Part shown: positions 11,529 through 20,766 of the stretch, piece after piece | Position numbering within the stretch: the stretch's first letter is position 1 | Layout: each line of letters starts with the position of its first letter | The notes under the pieces: model-generated | Database searches by the model: none | Seen by the model: only the letters and a program-made list of their open reading frames with translations | What the model was told of the DNA's origin: nothing | DNA from: Microbacterium pumilum | GTDB taxonomy: Bacteria > Actinomycetota > Actinomycetes > Actinomycetales > Microbacteriaceae | Reading direction: 5' to 3' | DNA length: 64,000 bases | NCBI RefSeq assembly: GCF_039530225.1 | Contig: NZ_BAAAOH010000001.1 | Span: 3,534,001-3,598,000 of the forward strand | Program-made: the position numbers and the translations under genes

Positions 11529-11534
11529 GGGTCG

Positions 11535-12695
11535 GTGACCGACTTCGAACCCGCCGCACACCTCCCCGACGAGATGCTGGAGAGGTTCCGCGAACGGGCT
11601 GCGATCCATGACCGCGAGAACACCTTCCCCGACCAGGACCTCGCCGAGCTGAAGGCCGCCGGCTACCTGTCGATCCTGGTGCCCGTCGAGCTCGGCGGCG
11701 GCGGACTGGGTATGGCGGAGGCATCCGTTCTGCAGCAGCGGCTCGCCGGCGCTGCCCCCGCGACCGCGCTGGCGGTGAACATGCACCTGGTGTGGACCGG
11801 CGTGGCAAAGGTGCTCTCCGACCGAGGCGTCGACGCGCTGCGGTTCGTGCAGGAGGGCGCGGTGGCCGGCGAGGTGTTCGCCTTCGGCATCAGCGAGGCG
11901 GGCAACGATCTCGTGCTGTTCGGCAGCGAAACGGATGCCGCGCCCCAGCCGGACGGCGCCTACGCGTTCACGGGGACGAAGATCTTCACCTCGCTCGCTC
12001 CGGTGTGGACGCAGCTGGGCCTCCACGGCCTGGATGCGACATCCGCCGACGCACCGAAGCTCGTCTACGCGTTCGTGCCTCGATCGGATGCGGTCGTGAC
12101 CCGCGACGACTGGGACACGCTCGGGATGCGCGGCACGCAATCGCGCACCACGGAGCTGCACGGAGCCCTCGCACCACCGGATCGCGTCGTGCGCCGCATC
12201 GATCCCGGGCCGAATCCCGACCCGATGGTGTTCGGCATCTTCAGCGTGTTCGAGTTGCTGCTCGCATCCGTCTACACCGGGATCGCCCGCCGCGCGCTCG
12301 ACCTGGCCGTCGAGACGGCCGGCCGACGCCGGTCGAAGAAGACCGGCAAGGCCTACAGCCAGGACCCCGACATCCGCTGGCGCATCGCCGACATGGCACT
12401 CGCGTACGACGCGCTGCCGGCCGAGCTCGCGGCGCTGAGCCGCGACGTCGACACGCTCGCCGACCACGGCGCGCGGTGGTTCTCGCTCCTGGCGGGCATC
12501 AAGCACCGCGCGGTGACCATGGCCAAGCGCGTCGTCGACGACGCCGTGCTCGTCGCGGGCGGGTCCTCGTACTTCTCGGCCTCGGAGCTGTCGAGGCTCT
12601 ACCGCGACGTGCTCGCGGGACTGTTCCACCCCTCCGACCCCGAGTCCGCGCACTCGACGGTCGCGAGCGCCTGGCTCGGCCCGGTGCAGGACTGA
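11535..12695 (+). CDS. Acyl-CoA dehydrogenase family flavoprotein
   Basis: A 386-residue FAD enzyme of the acyl-CoA dehydrogenase superfamily, predicted to oxidise an acyl thioester or a related substrate. The order is an N-terminal helical domain (about 1-120, with LVPVELGGGGLGMAEA), a middle beta domain containing ISEAGND and TGTKIFTS, then a C-terminal helical bundle. That bundle has SVYTGIARRALDLAVE and the FAD/partner segment AVTMAKRVVDDAVLVAGGSSYF. The usual catalytic Glu position near the C-terminus is not clear, so a monooxygenase-like member of the superfamily is possible. Start GTG 11535 follows a -10-like hexamer by 6 nt. It has no thiolase or hydratase neighbours. Confidence 0.82.
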   Translation: MTDFEPAAHLPDEMLERFRERAAIHDRENTFPDQDLAELKAAGYLSILVPVELGGGGLGMAEASVLQQRLAGAAPATALAVNMHLVWTGVAKVLSDRGVDALRFVQEGAVAGEVFAFGISEAGNDLVLFGSETDAAPQPDGAYAFTGTKIFTSLAPVWTQLGLHGLDATSADAPKLVYAFVPRSDAVVTRDDWDTLGMRGTQSRTTELHGALAPPDRVVRRIDPGPNPDPMVFGIFSVFELLLASVYTGIARRALDLAVETAGRRRSKKTGKAYSQDPDIRWRIADMALAYDALPAELAALSRDVDTLADHGARWFSLLAGIKHRAVTMAKRVVDDAVLVAGGSSYFSASELSRLYRDVLAGLFHPSDPESAHSTVASAWLGPVQD

Positions 12696-12742
12696 CCGGC
12701 GCGCGCGGCGCGGCGGCATCCGCCCTCTGCCGGCTTATCGAA

Positions 12743-12809
12743 ATCAGGACGATCGACGAAGTCAGGACGATGCCGGCCGAATCGTCCTGAATCGGTCGAT
12801 CCTCCTGAT
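12743..12809. repeat. Single-copy imperfect palindrome
   Basis: A 67-bp inverted repeat between the acyl-CoA dehydrogenase and DUF445 genes. The outer arms are ATCAGGACGATCGAC and its imperfect complement ending at 12809; the inner arms are TCAGGACGAT and ATCGTCCTGA around a GC-rich loop. It could be a terminator for the upstream gene or a palindromic repeat unit; no second copy was found in the window. Confidence 0.6.
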
Positions 12810-12846
12810 CTGGGCACCACACCGGCCTGCTCTCGGCGGCGCGTGA

Positions 12847-12852
12847 CAGGAT
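12847..12852 (+). promoter_or_regulatory. -10 element, leaderless start of DUF445 gene
   Basis: CAGGAT followed by 6 nt and ATG at 12859; no Shine-Dalgarno sequence is visible. Confidence 0.4.
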
Positions 12853-12858
12853 GACGGC

Positions 12859-14130
12859 ATGGCGCGCACCCCCACGGCTCTGCTGAGTTCGGCCGATCAG
12901 GACCGCCGCCGCGGCCTGCAGCTCATGAAGGGCATCGCGCTCGGCGCGCTGCTGCTGTCGGCTGCGGTCTTCGCCTTCGCGTTCGCCTTCGAAGAGCAGA
13001 TCCCCTGGCTCGTGTATGTACGCGCCGCCGCCGAAGGCGCGATGGTCGGCGCGCTGGCGGACTGGTTCGCCGTCACCGCCCTCTTCCGGCATCCGCTCGG
13101 CATCCCGATCCCTCACACCGCGATCATTCCGAGGCGCAAGGACGAAATCGGCCGCACCCTCGGCGAGTTCGTCGAGACCGAGTTCCTGCGCGGGGATGTC
13201 GTGCGCACGAAGCTCGAAGGAACGGCGATCGCGACGAAGCTCGGCGAATGGCTGCGCGAGCCCGTCCATGCCGAGCGGGTCACGGCCGAAGGCTCGGTCA
13301 TGGCGTCGGGCATCCTCGAGGCGCTGAGCGACGACGACGTACGGGACGTGATCGAAGACCTCGCCCGTGAGCACCTCATCGCGCCCGACTGGGGACCCCC
13401 ACTCGGTGGGTGGCTCGATCGCATCATCGAGTCGGGCGCGCACCACGGCGCCGTCGACATGGGTATCGACAGCATCGGGACGTGGCTCGAGTCCAACCAC
13501 TCCTCCTTCACGGGGCTCGTGTCGCGGCGACTGCCGTCGTGGGTCCCCTCGGTGGCGCACCGCTTCGTGGACGACACCGTCTACAACGAGGCGGTGAAGT
13601 TCATCGCGGCCGTCCAGGCCGATCCGCAGCATCCTGCCCGTATCGCGATCGATGGCTACCTCTCACGCCTCGCCGACAATCTGCAGCACGATCCGGCAAC
13701 CATCGGTCGTCTCGAGGACGCGAAGGTCACGCTTTTCGACAGCCCACGCGTGCGTGAGCTCGCCGGTGAGGCCTGGAACACCGCGAAGGCCGGGCTGCTC
13801 GCATCCCTCGCCGATCCGCAGAGCGGACTGCGTCGCCGCGCCGCCACGGCGATCGCCGAGATCGGCGACCGGCTGACGACGGATGCCGCGCTCCAGCATC
13901 GCGTCGACACCTGGGTGACGGATGCCGCAGTGTTCCTCGTCGACCGCTACCGCAGCGACATCGCCTCGATCATCACCGACACGGTGGAGCGGTGGGATCC
14001 CGCCGAAACGACGGAGAAGATCGAGCTGATGGTGGGCCGCGACCTGCAGTACATCCGCCTCAATGGCACGATCGTCGGCGCGCTCGCCGGACTCGCCATC
14101 TTCTCGCTGGCTCACGCGCTGCTCGGATGA
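12859..14130 (+). CDS. DUF445 family membrane protein
   Basis: A 423-residue DUF445 protein. One or two hydrophobic helices lie at residues 23-60, followed by the family segment VRAAAEGAMVGALADWFAVTALFRHPLGIPIPHTAIIPRRKDEIG. A long, mostly helical soluble region comes next, and a final hydrophobic helix at the C-terminus (GTIVGALAGLAIFSLAHAL) re-anchors it. Membrane segments at both ends with a large soluble middle are characteristic. The molecular function of the family is not established. It is followed after 53 bp by a small gamma-glutamylcyclotransferase-fold gene. Confidence 0.88.
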   Translation: MARTPTALLSSADQDRRRGLQLMKGIALGALLLSAAVFAFAFAFEEQIPWLVYVRAAAEGAMVGALADWFAVTALFRHPLGIPIPHTAIIPRRKDEIGRTLGEFVETEFLRGDVVRTKLEGTAIATKLGEWLREPVHAERVTAEGSVMASGILEALSDDDVRDVIEDLAREHLIAPDWGPPLGGWLDRIIESGAHHGAVDMGIDSIGTWLESNHSSFTGLVSRRLPSWVPSVAHRFVDDTVYNEAVKFIAAVQADPQHPARIAIDGYLSRLADNLQHDPATIGRLEDAKVTLFDSPRVRELAGEAWNTAKAGLLASLADPQSGLRRRAATAIAEIGDRLTTDAALQHRVDTWVTDAAVFLVDRYRSDIASIITDTVERWDPAETTEKIELMVGRDLQYIRLNGTIVGALAGLAIFSLAHALLG

Positions 14131-14171
14131 CCGACGGTGACGTCGCCCCCAGCGGCGGGCCCGCGAAGGGA

Positions 14172-14177
14172 TAGCCT
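14172..14177 (+). promoter_or_regulatory. -10 element, leaderless start of gamma-glutamylcyclotransferase-fold gene
   Basis: TAGCCT followed by 6 nt and GTG at 14184; it may also drive the coupled genes at 14525 and 15415. Confidence 0.5.
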
Positions 14178-14183
14178 GAACCC

Positions 14184-14525
14184 GTGGCCGCCGACCCGCT
14201 CCTCTTCAGCTACGGGACCCTCCAGAATCCCGATGTTCAGCTCGAGATCTTCGGGCGCGTCGTCGAGGCGGAGGATGACGTCCTCCCCGGCCACAGGGTG
14301 GACTACGCCGAGATCGAGGATGCGCGGATCATCGACCTGTCAGGGGCCTCGGTCCATCCGATCGTGCGAGCGACCGGCAACCAGCTCGACAAGGTCGTCG
14401 GCAAGGTGCTGCGGGTGACCGAGGACGAACTCGACGCCTCGGACGAGTACGAGGTGTCGATCTATCGCCGAGCTTCGGTGGTCCTCGCCTCCGGCCGATC
14501 TGCCTGGGTGTACGTGGCCGACTGA
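14184..14525 (+). CDS. Gamma-glutamylcyclotransferase-family (AIG2-like) protein
   Basis: A 113-residue protein with the gamma-glutamylcyclotransferase fold. The N-terminal LLFSYGTLQNPDVQLEIFGR contains the substrate-cavity motif YGTL, and the centre has a DELDASDEYEV segment in which an acidic residue serves as the catalytic base in characterised relatives. Such enzymes release 5-oxoproline from gamma-glutamyl peptides or amines. The GTG start follows TAGCCT by 6 nt. Its stop overlaps the start of the arginase-family gene (TGATG), implying coupled expression with histidine catabolism, but the physiological substrate is unknown. Confidence 0.8.
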   Translation: MAADPLLFSYGTLQNPDVQLEIFGRVVEAEDDVLPGHRVDYAEIEDARIIDLSGASVHPIVRATGNQLDKVVGKVLRVTEDELDASDEYEVSIYRRASVVLASGRSAWVYVAD

Positions 14526-15418
14526 TGGCTCTCGTCCACGATCCTCTCTGGCCGCGGGCCGGCGGCTGGCCGGCCCCCGAAGCCGTCGCCGGGCGGGTGG
14601 ATGCCGCGATCATGGGCGTGCCCGCATGGCGCACGTCCCTCTCCCCCACGGGCGCGCACGCCACGCCGGCTGCCGTGCGCGAGGCGCTGGCGCGCTACAG
14701 CCCCACCCTGCTCGGGCCGCCGCCGGTCGACCTGAACGAGGCGCTGCGGATCATCGATGCGGGCGACGTGCCGGAGCCCGATGGACCCGCGGGCGAGGCA
14801 TCCGTCCGCGCTCTGGTGCAGCAGCTCGTGGGCCGTGCCGACCTCGTGATCGCGCTCGGCGGCGACAACTCTGCGACGTACGCGGTCGCGCAGGGCGCGG
14901 CGGCTGAGGGGCTCATCACGATCGACGCGCACTTCGACCTGCGCGACGGCGTCTCGAACGGCTCGCCGGTGCGCAGGCTCGTCGAAGACGGGCTCGATCC
15001 GCGGCGGATCGTGCAGCTCGGCATCGCCGACTTCGCGAACTCGGTCGCCTACGCGCAGCGCGCCGCGGAGTGGGGCATCACCGTCGTGTCCCTCGACGAG
15101 GTCCGGCGCCGCGGTGCCGCCGAGGTGGCGGCCGCGGCGCTCGCCATCGCGGGCGCCGAGGACGGATCGGTACACCTCGACATCGACGTGGACGTGTGCG
15201 ACCGCTCGGTCGCCCCGGGTTGCCCCGCGTCGGTGCCCGGAGGACTCGCTGCGTGGGAGCTCAGAGCGCTCGTGCGCGCTCTCGCCGGCGACGCGCGCGT
15301 GGCGAGCGCCGACATCGTCGAGGTCGACGCCACCGCCGACGCTCCCGACGCCAGAACCGTGCGACTCGCGGCACTGTGCGTTCTCGAACTCCTCGCCGGA
15401 AAGGCTGCGCGCACATGA
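14525..15418 (+). CDS. hutG: Arginase-family hydrolase, probable formimidoylglutamase
   Basis: A 297-residue ureohydrolase-superfamily enzyme. Metal-binding motifs are present: DAHFD (Asp134, His136, Asp138) and LDIDVDVCD (Asp219, Asp221), followed by APGCPASVPGG. The first motif, normally GGDH or GGGH, reads GGDN (Asn115), so one expected His ligand is replaced. The position opposite hutIUH suggests formimidoylglutamase, which hydrolyses N-formimidoyl-glutamate to glutamate and formamide and completes the hut pathway. An agmatinase-like role cannot be excluded from sequence alone. ATG 14525 overlaps the previous stop, and its own end overlaps the SixA-like gene by 4 nt. Confidence 0.75.
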   Translation: MALVHDPLWPRAGGWPAPEAVAGRVDAAIMGVPAWRTSLSPTGAHATPAAVREALARYSPTLLGPPPVDLNEALRIIDAGDVPEPDGPAGEASVRALVQQLVGRADLVIALGGDNSATYAVAQGAAAEGLITIDAHFDLRDGVSNGSPVRRLVEDGLDPRRIVQLGIADFANSVAYAQRAAEWGITVVSLDEVRRRGAAEVAAAALAIAGAEDGSVHLDIDVDVCDRSVAPGCPASVPGGLAAWELRALVRALAGDARVASADIVEVDATADAPDARTVRLAALCVLELLAGKAART

Positions 15419-15918
15419 CCTCCACACCGGATCGCTCCGATCCCGCCTCGATCCGGCTCGTCCTCATCCGTCATGCCAAGTCGGACTGGGGCGACTCCTC
15501 GCTCGACGATCACGACCGCCCACTGGGCGAACGCGGACTGCGGGATGCCCCACGCATGGCGCGAGAACTCACCGAGTCGGGCTTCCGGCCCGACGTCATC
15601 CTCTCGAGCACGGCACTGCGGGCACGGACGACCGCAGAGGCCTTCGCAGCCGAACTCGGGGTCGCGGTGACACTCGATCCCGAGCTGTACGGCGCATCCG
15701 CGAGCACACTGCTCGCGATAGCGGCAGGCAGCGGGGCTCTCTCCGTCGTGCTCGTCGCCCACGACCCTGGCATGAGCGTGCTCGCCGGACGTCTGTCCGG
15801 GGGCCGCATCGAGCACATGCCCACGTGCGCGGTCGCGACCTTCCAGTGGGACACCCGTGACTGGGATGTCGTGGACTCGATCGAGCCGACGGATTGGACG
15901 TTCGACTCACCGCGGTGA
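15415..15918 (+). CDS. SixA-like histidine phosphatase
   Basis: A 167-residue histidine-phosphatase-superfamily protein. The phosphate pocket motif RLVLIRHAKSDW is near residue 13-24 (RHA with catalytic His), DRPLGERG and SSTALRARTTAE supply conserved Arg residues, and VVLVAHDPGMS near residue 105-115 holds the second His. The family includes SixA, which dephosphorylates phosphohistidine in phosphorelay domains. Actinobacterial members are usually stand-alone and of unclear substrate. It starts in a 4-nt ATGA overlap with the hutG-like gene and stops 19 bp from the convergent hutI. Confidence 0.85.
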   Translation: MTSTPDRSDPASIRLVLIRHAKSDWGDSSLDDHDRPLGERGLRDAPRMARELTESGFRPDVILSSTALRARTTAEAFAAELGVAVTLDPELYGASASTLLAIAAGSGALSVVLVAHDPGMSVLAGRLSGGRIEHMPTCAVATFQWDTRDWDVVDSIEPTDWTFDSPR

Positions 15919-15937
15919 TCCGCGGCGCACGGGTGGC

Positions 15938-17260
15938 TCAGCCCGCGATTCCGTCCTTCCAGACGGCCGCGATGAGCGGGACTCCGGGTCGGTAGGCGAG
16001 GTGCGTGCGGGTCGGCGCATCCAGGAGCACGAGGTCGGCGCGTCTGCCGGGCGCGATGGCCCCGATGTCATTGCGTCGCAGCGCCGTGGCGCCACCCGCC
16101 GTGGCGGCCCACACCGCCTCCGCGGTCGTCATGCCCATCTCGCGCACCGCGAGCGCGATCATCAGGGGCATCGAGCTCGTGAAGCTCGAGCCGGGGTTGC
16201 AGTCGCTCGCGATCGCCACCGTCACGCCCGCATCGAGCAGGCGACGAGCGTCGGGGTACGGCTGACGCGTCGAGAATTCGACGCCCGGCAGCAGCGTCGC
16301 CACTGTGTGCGACCCGGCGAGGGCCGCGACATCCGCGTCGTCGAGATACGTGCAGTGATCGACGGATGCCGCGCCCACTGCGACGGCCAGCTGCACGCCG
16401 TCGCCGGAGCCCAGCTGATTGCCGTGCACCCGGGCTTCAAGGCCGTGCGCGATGCCCGCCGTCAGCACCCGGCGGCTCTCGCCCGGATCGAACGCCCCTC
16501 GCTCGCAGAACACGTCGACCCACCGGCTGTGCGGGGCGACAGCGTGCATCATCTCGCCGCATACCAGGTCGACGTAGTCGTCGCGGCGATCGGCGAACTC
16601 GGCCGGGACGACATGGGCGCCGAGGAACGTGACCTCCGGCGTCACCTCTGCGGCGAGCCGCGCCAGTCGTGCCTCGTCCTCGACGGTGAGCCCATATCCG
16701 GTCTTGATCTCGAACGTGGTCGTGCCCTGAGCGCGCAGCTCAGCCACGAACCCGGCAAGTCGCCGCCGCAGCTCGTCGTCGCTCGCTGCGCGCGTCGCCG
16801 CGACCGTGCGGCGTATTCCCCCCGCGGCATACGGTGTGCCCGCCATCCGCGCCTCGAACTCGTCGGCGCGATCGCCGCCGAAGACGATATGGGTGTGGCT
16901 GTCGACGAATCCGGGGATGACGGCCTTGCCGCCGGCATCCACGACGGTGACGTCGGTTGGGCGCGTTTCGTCTCGTCGCTCCGCTCCCTGCTCGACGACC
17001 GGAAGCGGATCCGCGGTGGCGGGTCGCGCCGGTGGGCTCGCGAATCCGCCATTCGACTCAGGCATCGCGCGCTGCGGGATGTTTCGTCCGGAAAGGCGCT
17101 TCTCGGCGTCGGCCGCGGAACCGACCCACGCGATCCGGCCGCCCTCGACAAGCACGGCGGCCTCGGTGCGCGTGCCGCACGGGTCTCCGGCGACGGCGAC
17201 GTTGGTCGTCAGTTCGCCGATGTTCGTGATGAGGGTGGTCATCGCTCGCACCTTGGTCAT
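15938..17260 (-). CDS. hutI: Imidazolonepropionase with an inserted low-complexity segment
   Basis: HutI (440 aa from ATG 17258-17260; an alternative ATG at 17240-17242 gives MTTLITN) hydrolyses 4-imidazolone-5-propionate to N-formimidoyl-glutamate. Amidohydrolase metal motif [11 protein letters not shown], substrate-site segment [13 protein letters not shown] and the DHCTYLDD and SDCNPGS motifs are intact. Between the N-terminal beta domain (AADAEKR) and [15 protein letters not shown] lies an extra segment of about 50 residues rich in Pro, Ala, Glu and Arg, absent from typical HutI. Its DNA at 16961-17002 is a family A intergenic repeat copy, so the gene seems to have absorbed a repeat in frame. 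It is the last gene of hutH-hutU-hutI. Confidence 0.93.
   Translation of the reverse strand: MTKVRAMTTLITNIGELTTNVAVAGDPCGTRTEAAVLVEGGRIAWVGSAADAEKRLSGRNIPQRAMPESNGGFASPPARPATADPLPVVEQGAERRDETRPTDVTVVDAGGKAVIPGFVDSHTHIVFGGDRADEFEARMAGTPYAAGGIRRTVAATRAASDDELRRRLAGFVAELRAQGTTTFEIKTGYGLTVEDEARLARLAAEVTPEVTFLGAHVVPAEFADRRDDYVDLVCGEMMHAVAPHSRWVDVFCERGAFDPGESRRVLTAGIAHGLEARVHGNQLGSGDGVQLAVAVGAASVDHCTYLDDADVAALAGSHTVATLLPGVEFSTRQPYPDARRLLDAGVTVAIASDCNPGSSFTSSMPLMIALAVREMGMTTAEAVWAATAGGATALRRNDIGAIAPGRRADLVLLDAPTRTHLAYRPGVPLIAAVWKDGIAG
16961..17002. repeat. Family A repeat copy inside hutI
   Basis: This segment aligns with the intergenic family A copy at 45156-45198 with only a few differences and one gap; both contain GCGCGTTTCGTCTCG and CGACGACC or CAACGACC ends. 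It lies within the hutI insertion and is translated on the minus strand as part of a Pro/Glu/Arg-rich linker. Confidence 0.75.
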
Positions 17261-17280
17261 GTCCCGATCTTCCCGCCTCG

Positions 17281-17331
17281 TGTCCCGATTTCCACCGTTC
17301 GACCGGCTGCGCAGCGGTGGATTTCGGGACA
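17281..17331. repeat. Palindrome between hutU and hutI
   Basis: Arms of 17 bp (TGTCCCGATTTCCACCG at 17281-17297 and its complement at 17315-17331, two mismatches) surround a 17-nt loop. It lies 20 bp upstream of hutI on the transcript and could form an intercistronic hairpin that tunes hutI expression or protects mRNA. Confidence 0.65.
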
Positions 17332-17393
17332 TGGATGCCGCGCCACCGGCGCCTCGCCGGTGCCCGAGAGGGCTGCCGGAAGAGGGTCGGGTG

Positions 17394-19046
17394 TCACAGC
17401 ATCGGAATCTTGAGGCCCCGCTCGCGCGCGACCTCCTTCGCCCGGTCGTAGCCGGCGTCGACGTGACGCATGACGCCGGTTCCCGGGTCGTTGGTGAGCA
17501 CTCGCTCGAGCTTCTCGGCCGCGAGGGCAGTGCCGTCCGCGACGGTGACCTGTCCGGCGTGGATGCTGCGGCCGATGCCGACGCCGCCGCCGTGGTGGAT
17601 CGATACCCACGATGCGCCGCTCGACGTGTTGAGCAGTGCGTTCAACAGGGGCCAGTCCGCGATGGCGTCCGAGCCATCTGCCATGGCCTCGGTCTCGCGG
17701 TAGGGGGACGCGACCGAGCCCGAATCGAGGTGGTCGCGGCCGATCACGATCGGCGCCGAGAGCTCGCCCGAGGCGACCATCTCGTTGAACTTCAGCCCGG
17801 CGAGATGGCGCTCCTTGTACCCGAGCCAGCAGATGCGGGCGGGCAGTCCTTCGAAGTGCACAGCGTCGGCTGCTTTGTCGAGCCAGCGGATGAGCCCCGC
17901 ATTGTCGGGGAAGAGCGCCTTGACGGCCTCATCGGTCTTGCGGATGTCTTCGGGGTCTCCCGACAGGGCGACCCACCGGAAGGGACCGCGCCCCTCGGCG
18001 AACTGCGGGCGGATGTAGGCAGGCACGAATCCCGGGAACTCGAACGCCCGCTCGAAGCCGCCCAGCTGCGCCTCGCGGCGGATCGAGTTGCCGTAGTCGA
18101 ACACCTCGGCTCCGGCATCCTGGAACCCGACCATCGCGGCCACGTGCTTGGCCATGCTGCCGCGCGCGCGAGCGGTGAATCCCTCCGGGTCGCGGTCCGC
18201 TTCGGCCTTCCAGTCCTCGAACGCGATGCCGACCGGCAGATACGCGAGCGGGTCGTGGGCGCTGGTCTGGTCGGTGACGACGTCGATCGGCACGCCGCGG
18301 AGCAGCAGGTCACCGAAGACCTCGGCGGCGTTGCCGACGACCCCGACCGAGAGCGCCTCGCCGGCATCCTTGGCGGCGACGACGCGCGCGATCGCAGCGT
18401 CGAGGTCGGTCGTGTACTCGTCGAGGTAGCCGTGCTCGACCCGGCGGGCGAGCCGCGACTCGTCGACATCCACGATCAGCACCGCGCCGCCGTTCATGGT
18501 CACGGCCAGCGGCTGCGCGCCGCCCATTCCGCCGCATCCTGCCGTCAGGGTCAGGGTCCCGGTGAGGTCCTCACGACCGAGGCTTCGCGCGACCGCGACG
18601 AACGTCTCGTACGTGCCCTGCAGGATGCCCTGCGTGCCGATGTAGATCCACGAACCGGCCGTCATCTGGCCGTACATCGTGAGGCCGAGCTCTTCGAGGC
18701 GCCGGAACTCGGGCCACGTCGCCCAGTCGCCGACGAGGTTCGAGTTGGCGATCAGCACTCGAGGCGCCCACTCGTGCGTGCGGAACACGCCGACCGGCTT
18801 GCCCGACTGCACGAGCAGCGTCTCGTCGGGCTCGAGCTCGTCGAGGGTGCGGACGATCGCGTCGTACGCCTCCCACGTGCGGGCGGCCTTGCCCGTTCCG
18901 CCGTAGACGACGAGGTCTTCGGGGTGCTCGGCGACCTCGGGGTCGAGGTTGTTCATGAGCATGCGCTTGGCGGCCTCGGCCCCCCAGCTCTTGGCGGTGC
19001 GCTCGGCGCCGCGCGCGGCGCGGACAACCCGGGTCTGAGTCTGCAT
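17394..19046 (-). CDS. hutU: Urocanate hydratase
   Basis: HutU (550 aa) converts urocanate to 4-imidazolone-5-propionate using a tightly bound NAD+. Length and motifs fit: [28 protein letters not shown] near residue 85-115, the Gly-rich [21 protein letters not shown] dinucleotide-binding segment, and the C-terminal [13 protein letters not shown] run, here [19 protein letters not shown]. The start at ATG 19044-19046 is chosen because AAGGG precedes it at suitable spacing; an in-frame ATG at 19068-19070 would add eight residues. It lies 32 bp downstream of hutH, and family B repeat 19077-19136 occupies the junction. Confidence 0.96.
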   Translation of the reverse strand: MQTQTRVVRAARGAERTAKSWGAEAAKRMLMNNLDPEVAEHPEDLVVYGGTGKAARTWEAYDAIVRTLDELEPDETLLVQSGKPVGVFRTHEWAPRVLIANSNLVGDWATWPEFRRLEELGLTMYGQMTAGSWIYIGTQGILQGTYETFVAVARSLGREDLTGTLTLTAGCGGMGGAQPLAVTMNGGAVLIVDVDESRLARRVEHGYLDEYTTDLDAAIARVVAAKDAGEALSVGVVGNAAEVFGDLLLRGVPIDVVTDQTSAHDPLAYLPVGIAFEDWKAEADRDPEGFTARARGSMAKHVAAMVGFQDAGAEVFDYGNSIRREAQLGGFERAFEFPGFVPAYIRPQFAEGRGPFRWVALSGDPEDIRKTDEAVKALFPDNAGLIRWLDKAADAVHFEGLPARICWLGYKERHLAGLKFNEMVASGELSAPIVIGRDHLDSGSVASPYRETEAMADGSDAIADWPLLNALLNTSSGASWVSIHHGGGVGIGRSIHAGQVTVADGTALAAEKLERVLTNDPGTGVMRHVDAGYDRAKEVARERGLKIPML

Positions 19047-19076
19047 GATGTATCCCTTCTCGGCGTCCACCCCTCC

Positions 19077-19136
19077 GGTTACGGACGGGACACGCCGCCT
19101 TCCGTTTCGTCGGCGCGGCGTGTCGCGTCCGTAATC
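19077..19136. repeat. Family B palindrome overlapping the hutH stop
   Basis: A 60-bp inverted repeat whose arms begin GGTTACGGACG and end CGTCCGTAATC. It matches in length and both arms the copy at 29871-29930. The hutH stop codon (complement of 19079-19081) and its last 15-19 codons are encoded by the repeat. In RNA it would form a strong hairpin between hutH and hutU. Confidence 0.85.
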
Positions 19137-20695
19137 GAGGCTGTGGTGGTTGCGGCGGCGACGACGGCGCCGGAGAGGACGAGCTCGGTCACGGCCTCCA
19201 TGTCGGGTGAGAGGTAGCGGTCGGCACCGGGACCATCCGCGACGGTGCGAACGAGGTCGCGCACCGCACCGGTGGCGGGGCCGGGCTCGAGCGGCGAACG
19301 CAGGTCGACGGCGCGGGCGCCGGTGAGCACCTCGATCGCGAGCACCCGGGCGAGCCCGTCGATCGCACGCCGCAGCTTTCGTGCGGCCGCCCAGCCCATC
19401 GACACGTGATCCTCCTGCATCGCCGAGGACGGGATCGAGTCGACGGATGCCGGCGCCGCGAGCCGCTTGAGCTCCGACACGATCCCCGCCGCCGCGTACT
19501 GCGCGATCATGAGGCCCGAGTCGACGCCCACCTCGTGGGCGAGGAACGGCGGCAGCCCGTGGCTGCGGGCGGGATCGAGGGCGCGATCGGTGCGTCGCTC
19601 CGAGATCGACGCGACATCCGCGACCGCGATGGCGAGGAAGTCGAGCACATACGCGATAGGCGCACCGTGGAAGTTGCCGTTCGACTCGACCCGGCCATCG
19701 TCGGTGATGACGGGGTTGTCGACGGCCGAAGACAGCTCACGGAAGGCGATCATCCGCGCGTAATCGACGGTGTCGCGTGCCGCACCGTGCACCTGCGGCG
19801 CGCAGCGCAGCGAGTACGCGTCCTGCACGCGGGTGCAGACCGCGGGTTCTCGGTGCGAGGCCATGATCGGCGAGTCCGCGAGGTAGGCGCGCAGATTCGC
19901 AGCGGATGCCGCCTGCCCGACCTGGGGACGCAGCGCCATGAGATCGGCCGCGAAGACGGCATCCGTCGCCAGCTGGCTCTCGATCGAGAGTGCGGCCGCG
20001 ACATCGGCCGTGTCGAGCAGCAAGGACAGGTCGTGCAGCGCGAGCAGCAGCATCCCGAGCATGCCGTCGGTGCCGTTGATGAGCGCGAGGCCCTCCTTCT
20101 CGCGCAGTTCGAGCGGGGTGAGGGATGCCGCGGCCAACGCCTCGGCGGCATCGACCTCGGCGCCTGAGCCGTCGCGCACGCGTCCCTCGCCCATCGCCGC
20201 AAGGGCCACGTGCGAGAGCGGTGCGAGGTCTCCAGAGCAGCCAAGTGAGCCGTACTCGCGGACGATCGGCGTGATCCCGGCGTTGAGCATCGCGGCGTAC
20301 ATCTCGACCACGACCGGGCGCACGCCGGTGTGCGCCGTGGCGAGCGTCTGCAGACGGAGCAGCTGCAGCGCGCGCACCACCTCGCGCTCCACCTCGGCGC
20401 CGGTGCCCGCCGCGTGCGAGCGGATGAGGCTGACCTGCAGCTGCAGGCGGCGTTCGGGCGCGATGAACGTGGTCGCGAGCGCACCGAAGCCGGTGGAGAT
20501 GCCGTAGTGCGGCTCGGGATCGTCGGCGAGGCCCTCGACCAGAGCGCGGGATGCCGCGACGCGCACCATTGCAGCAGGGTCGAGCTCGACGCGGGCGTCG
20601 TGGCGTGCGACGGCGACGACGTCTTCGGGCCGCAGCGGCGCGGCCCCGACGACGACGGTGCCGACGGAGCGCAGGGTTTCGGTGACGGTGGTCAT
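19079..20695 (-). CDS. hutH: Histidine ammonia-lyase
   Basis: HutH (538 aa) removes ammonia from L-histidine to give urocanate, the first step of the pathway. The catalytic MIO cofactor forms from an internal triad, here Cys153-Ser154-Gly155 in [15 protein letters not shown] rather than the common Ala-Ser-Gly. The active-site Tyr64 is in [21 protein letters not shown] and QEDHVSMG are also present. The ATG at 20693-20695 gives a normal N-terminus. The C-terminus is about 20 residues longer than usual and is encoded by the family B palindrome, ending [14 protein letters not shown]. It is first in the hutHUI operon and divergent from an IclR regulator. Confidence 0.96.
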   Translation of the reverse strand: MTTVTETLRSVGTVVVGAAPLRPEDVVAVARHDARVELDPAAMVRVAASRALVEGLADDPEPHYGISTGFGALATTFIAPERRLQLQVSLIRSHAAGTGAEVEREVVRALQLLRLQTLATAHTGVRPVVVEMYAAMLNAGITPIVREYGSLGCSGDLAPLSHVALAAMGEGRVRDGSGAEVDAAEALAAASLTPLELREKEGLALINGTDGMLGMLLLALHDLSLLLDTADVAAALSIESQLATDAVFAADLMALRPQVGQAASAANLRAYLADSPIMASHREPAVCTRVQDAYSLRCAPQVHGAARDTVDYARMIAFRELSSAVDNPVITDDGRVESNGNFHGAPIAYVLDFLAIAVADVASISERRTDRALDPARSHGLPPFLAHEVGVDSGLMIAQYAAAGIVSELKRLAAPASVDSIPSSAMQEDHVSMGWAAARKLRRAIDGLARVLAIEVLTGARAVDLRSPLEPGPATGAVRDLVRTVADGPGADRYLSPDMEAVTELVLSGAVVAAATTTASITDATRRADETEGGVSRP

Positions 20696-20748
20696 GCCTC
20701 GATTCCACACCGTTCCCCTCGCGTGGGACAGGTGGGCGTGGCATCCTG

Positions 20749-20766
20749 TGTCTGTCATGTCAGACA
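20749..20766. promoter_or_regulatory. Candidate IclR operator over the regulator's start codon
   Basis: TGTCTGTCATGTCAGACA is an inverted repeat with perfect 6-bp arms (TGTCTG/CAGACA) spanning the ATG of the IclR gene, in the 61-bp hutH-IclR divergent gap. Binding here could block the regulator's own expression and affect hutH. No second copy was seen. Confidence 0.35.

Noticed and set aside
10404..11534. Long in-frame extension upstream of the acyl-CoA dehydrogenase
   Set aside because: It runs antisense to the DUF389 gene with a repetitive Arg/Asp composition; the GTG at 11535 with a -10-like hexamer gives the family N-terminus.
16806..19217. An 800-codon open frame on the plus strand over hutI and hutU
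   Set aside because: It is the antisense of two clearly homologous hut genes; long shadow frames are expected at this GC content.
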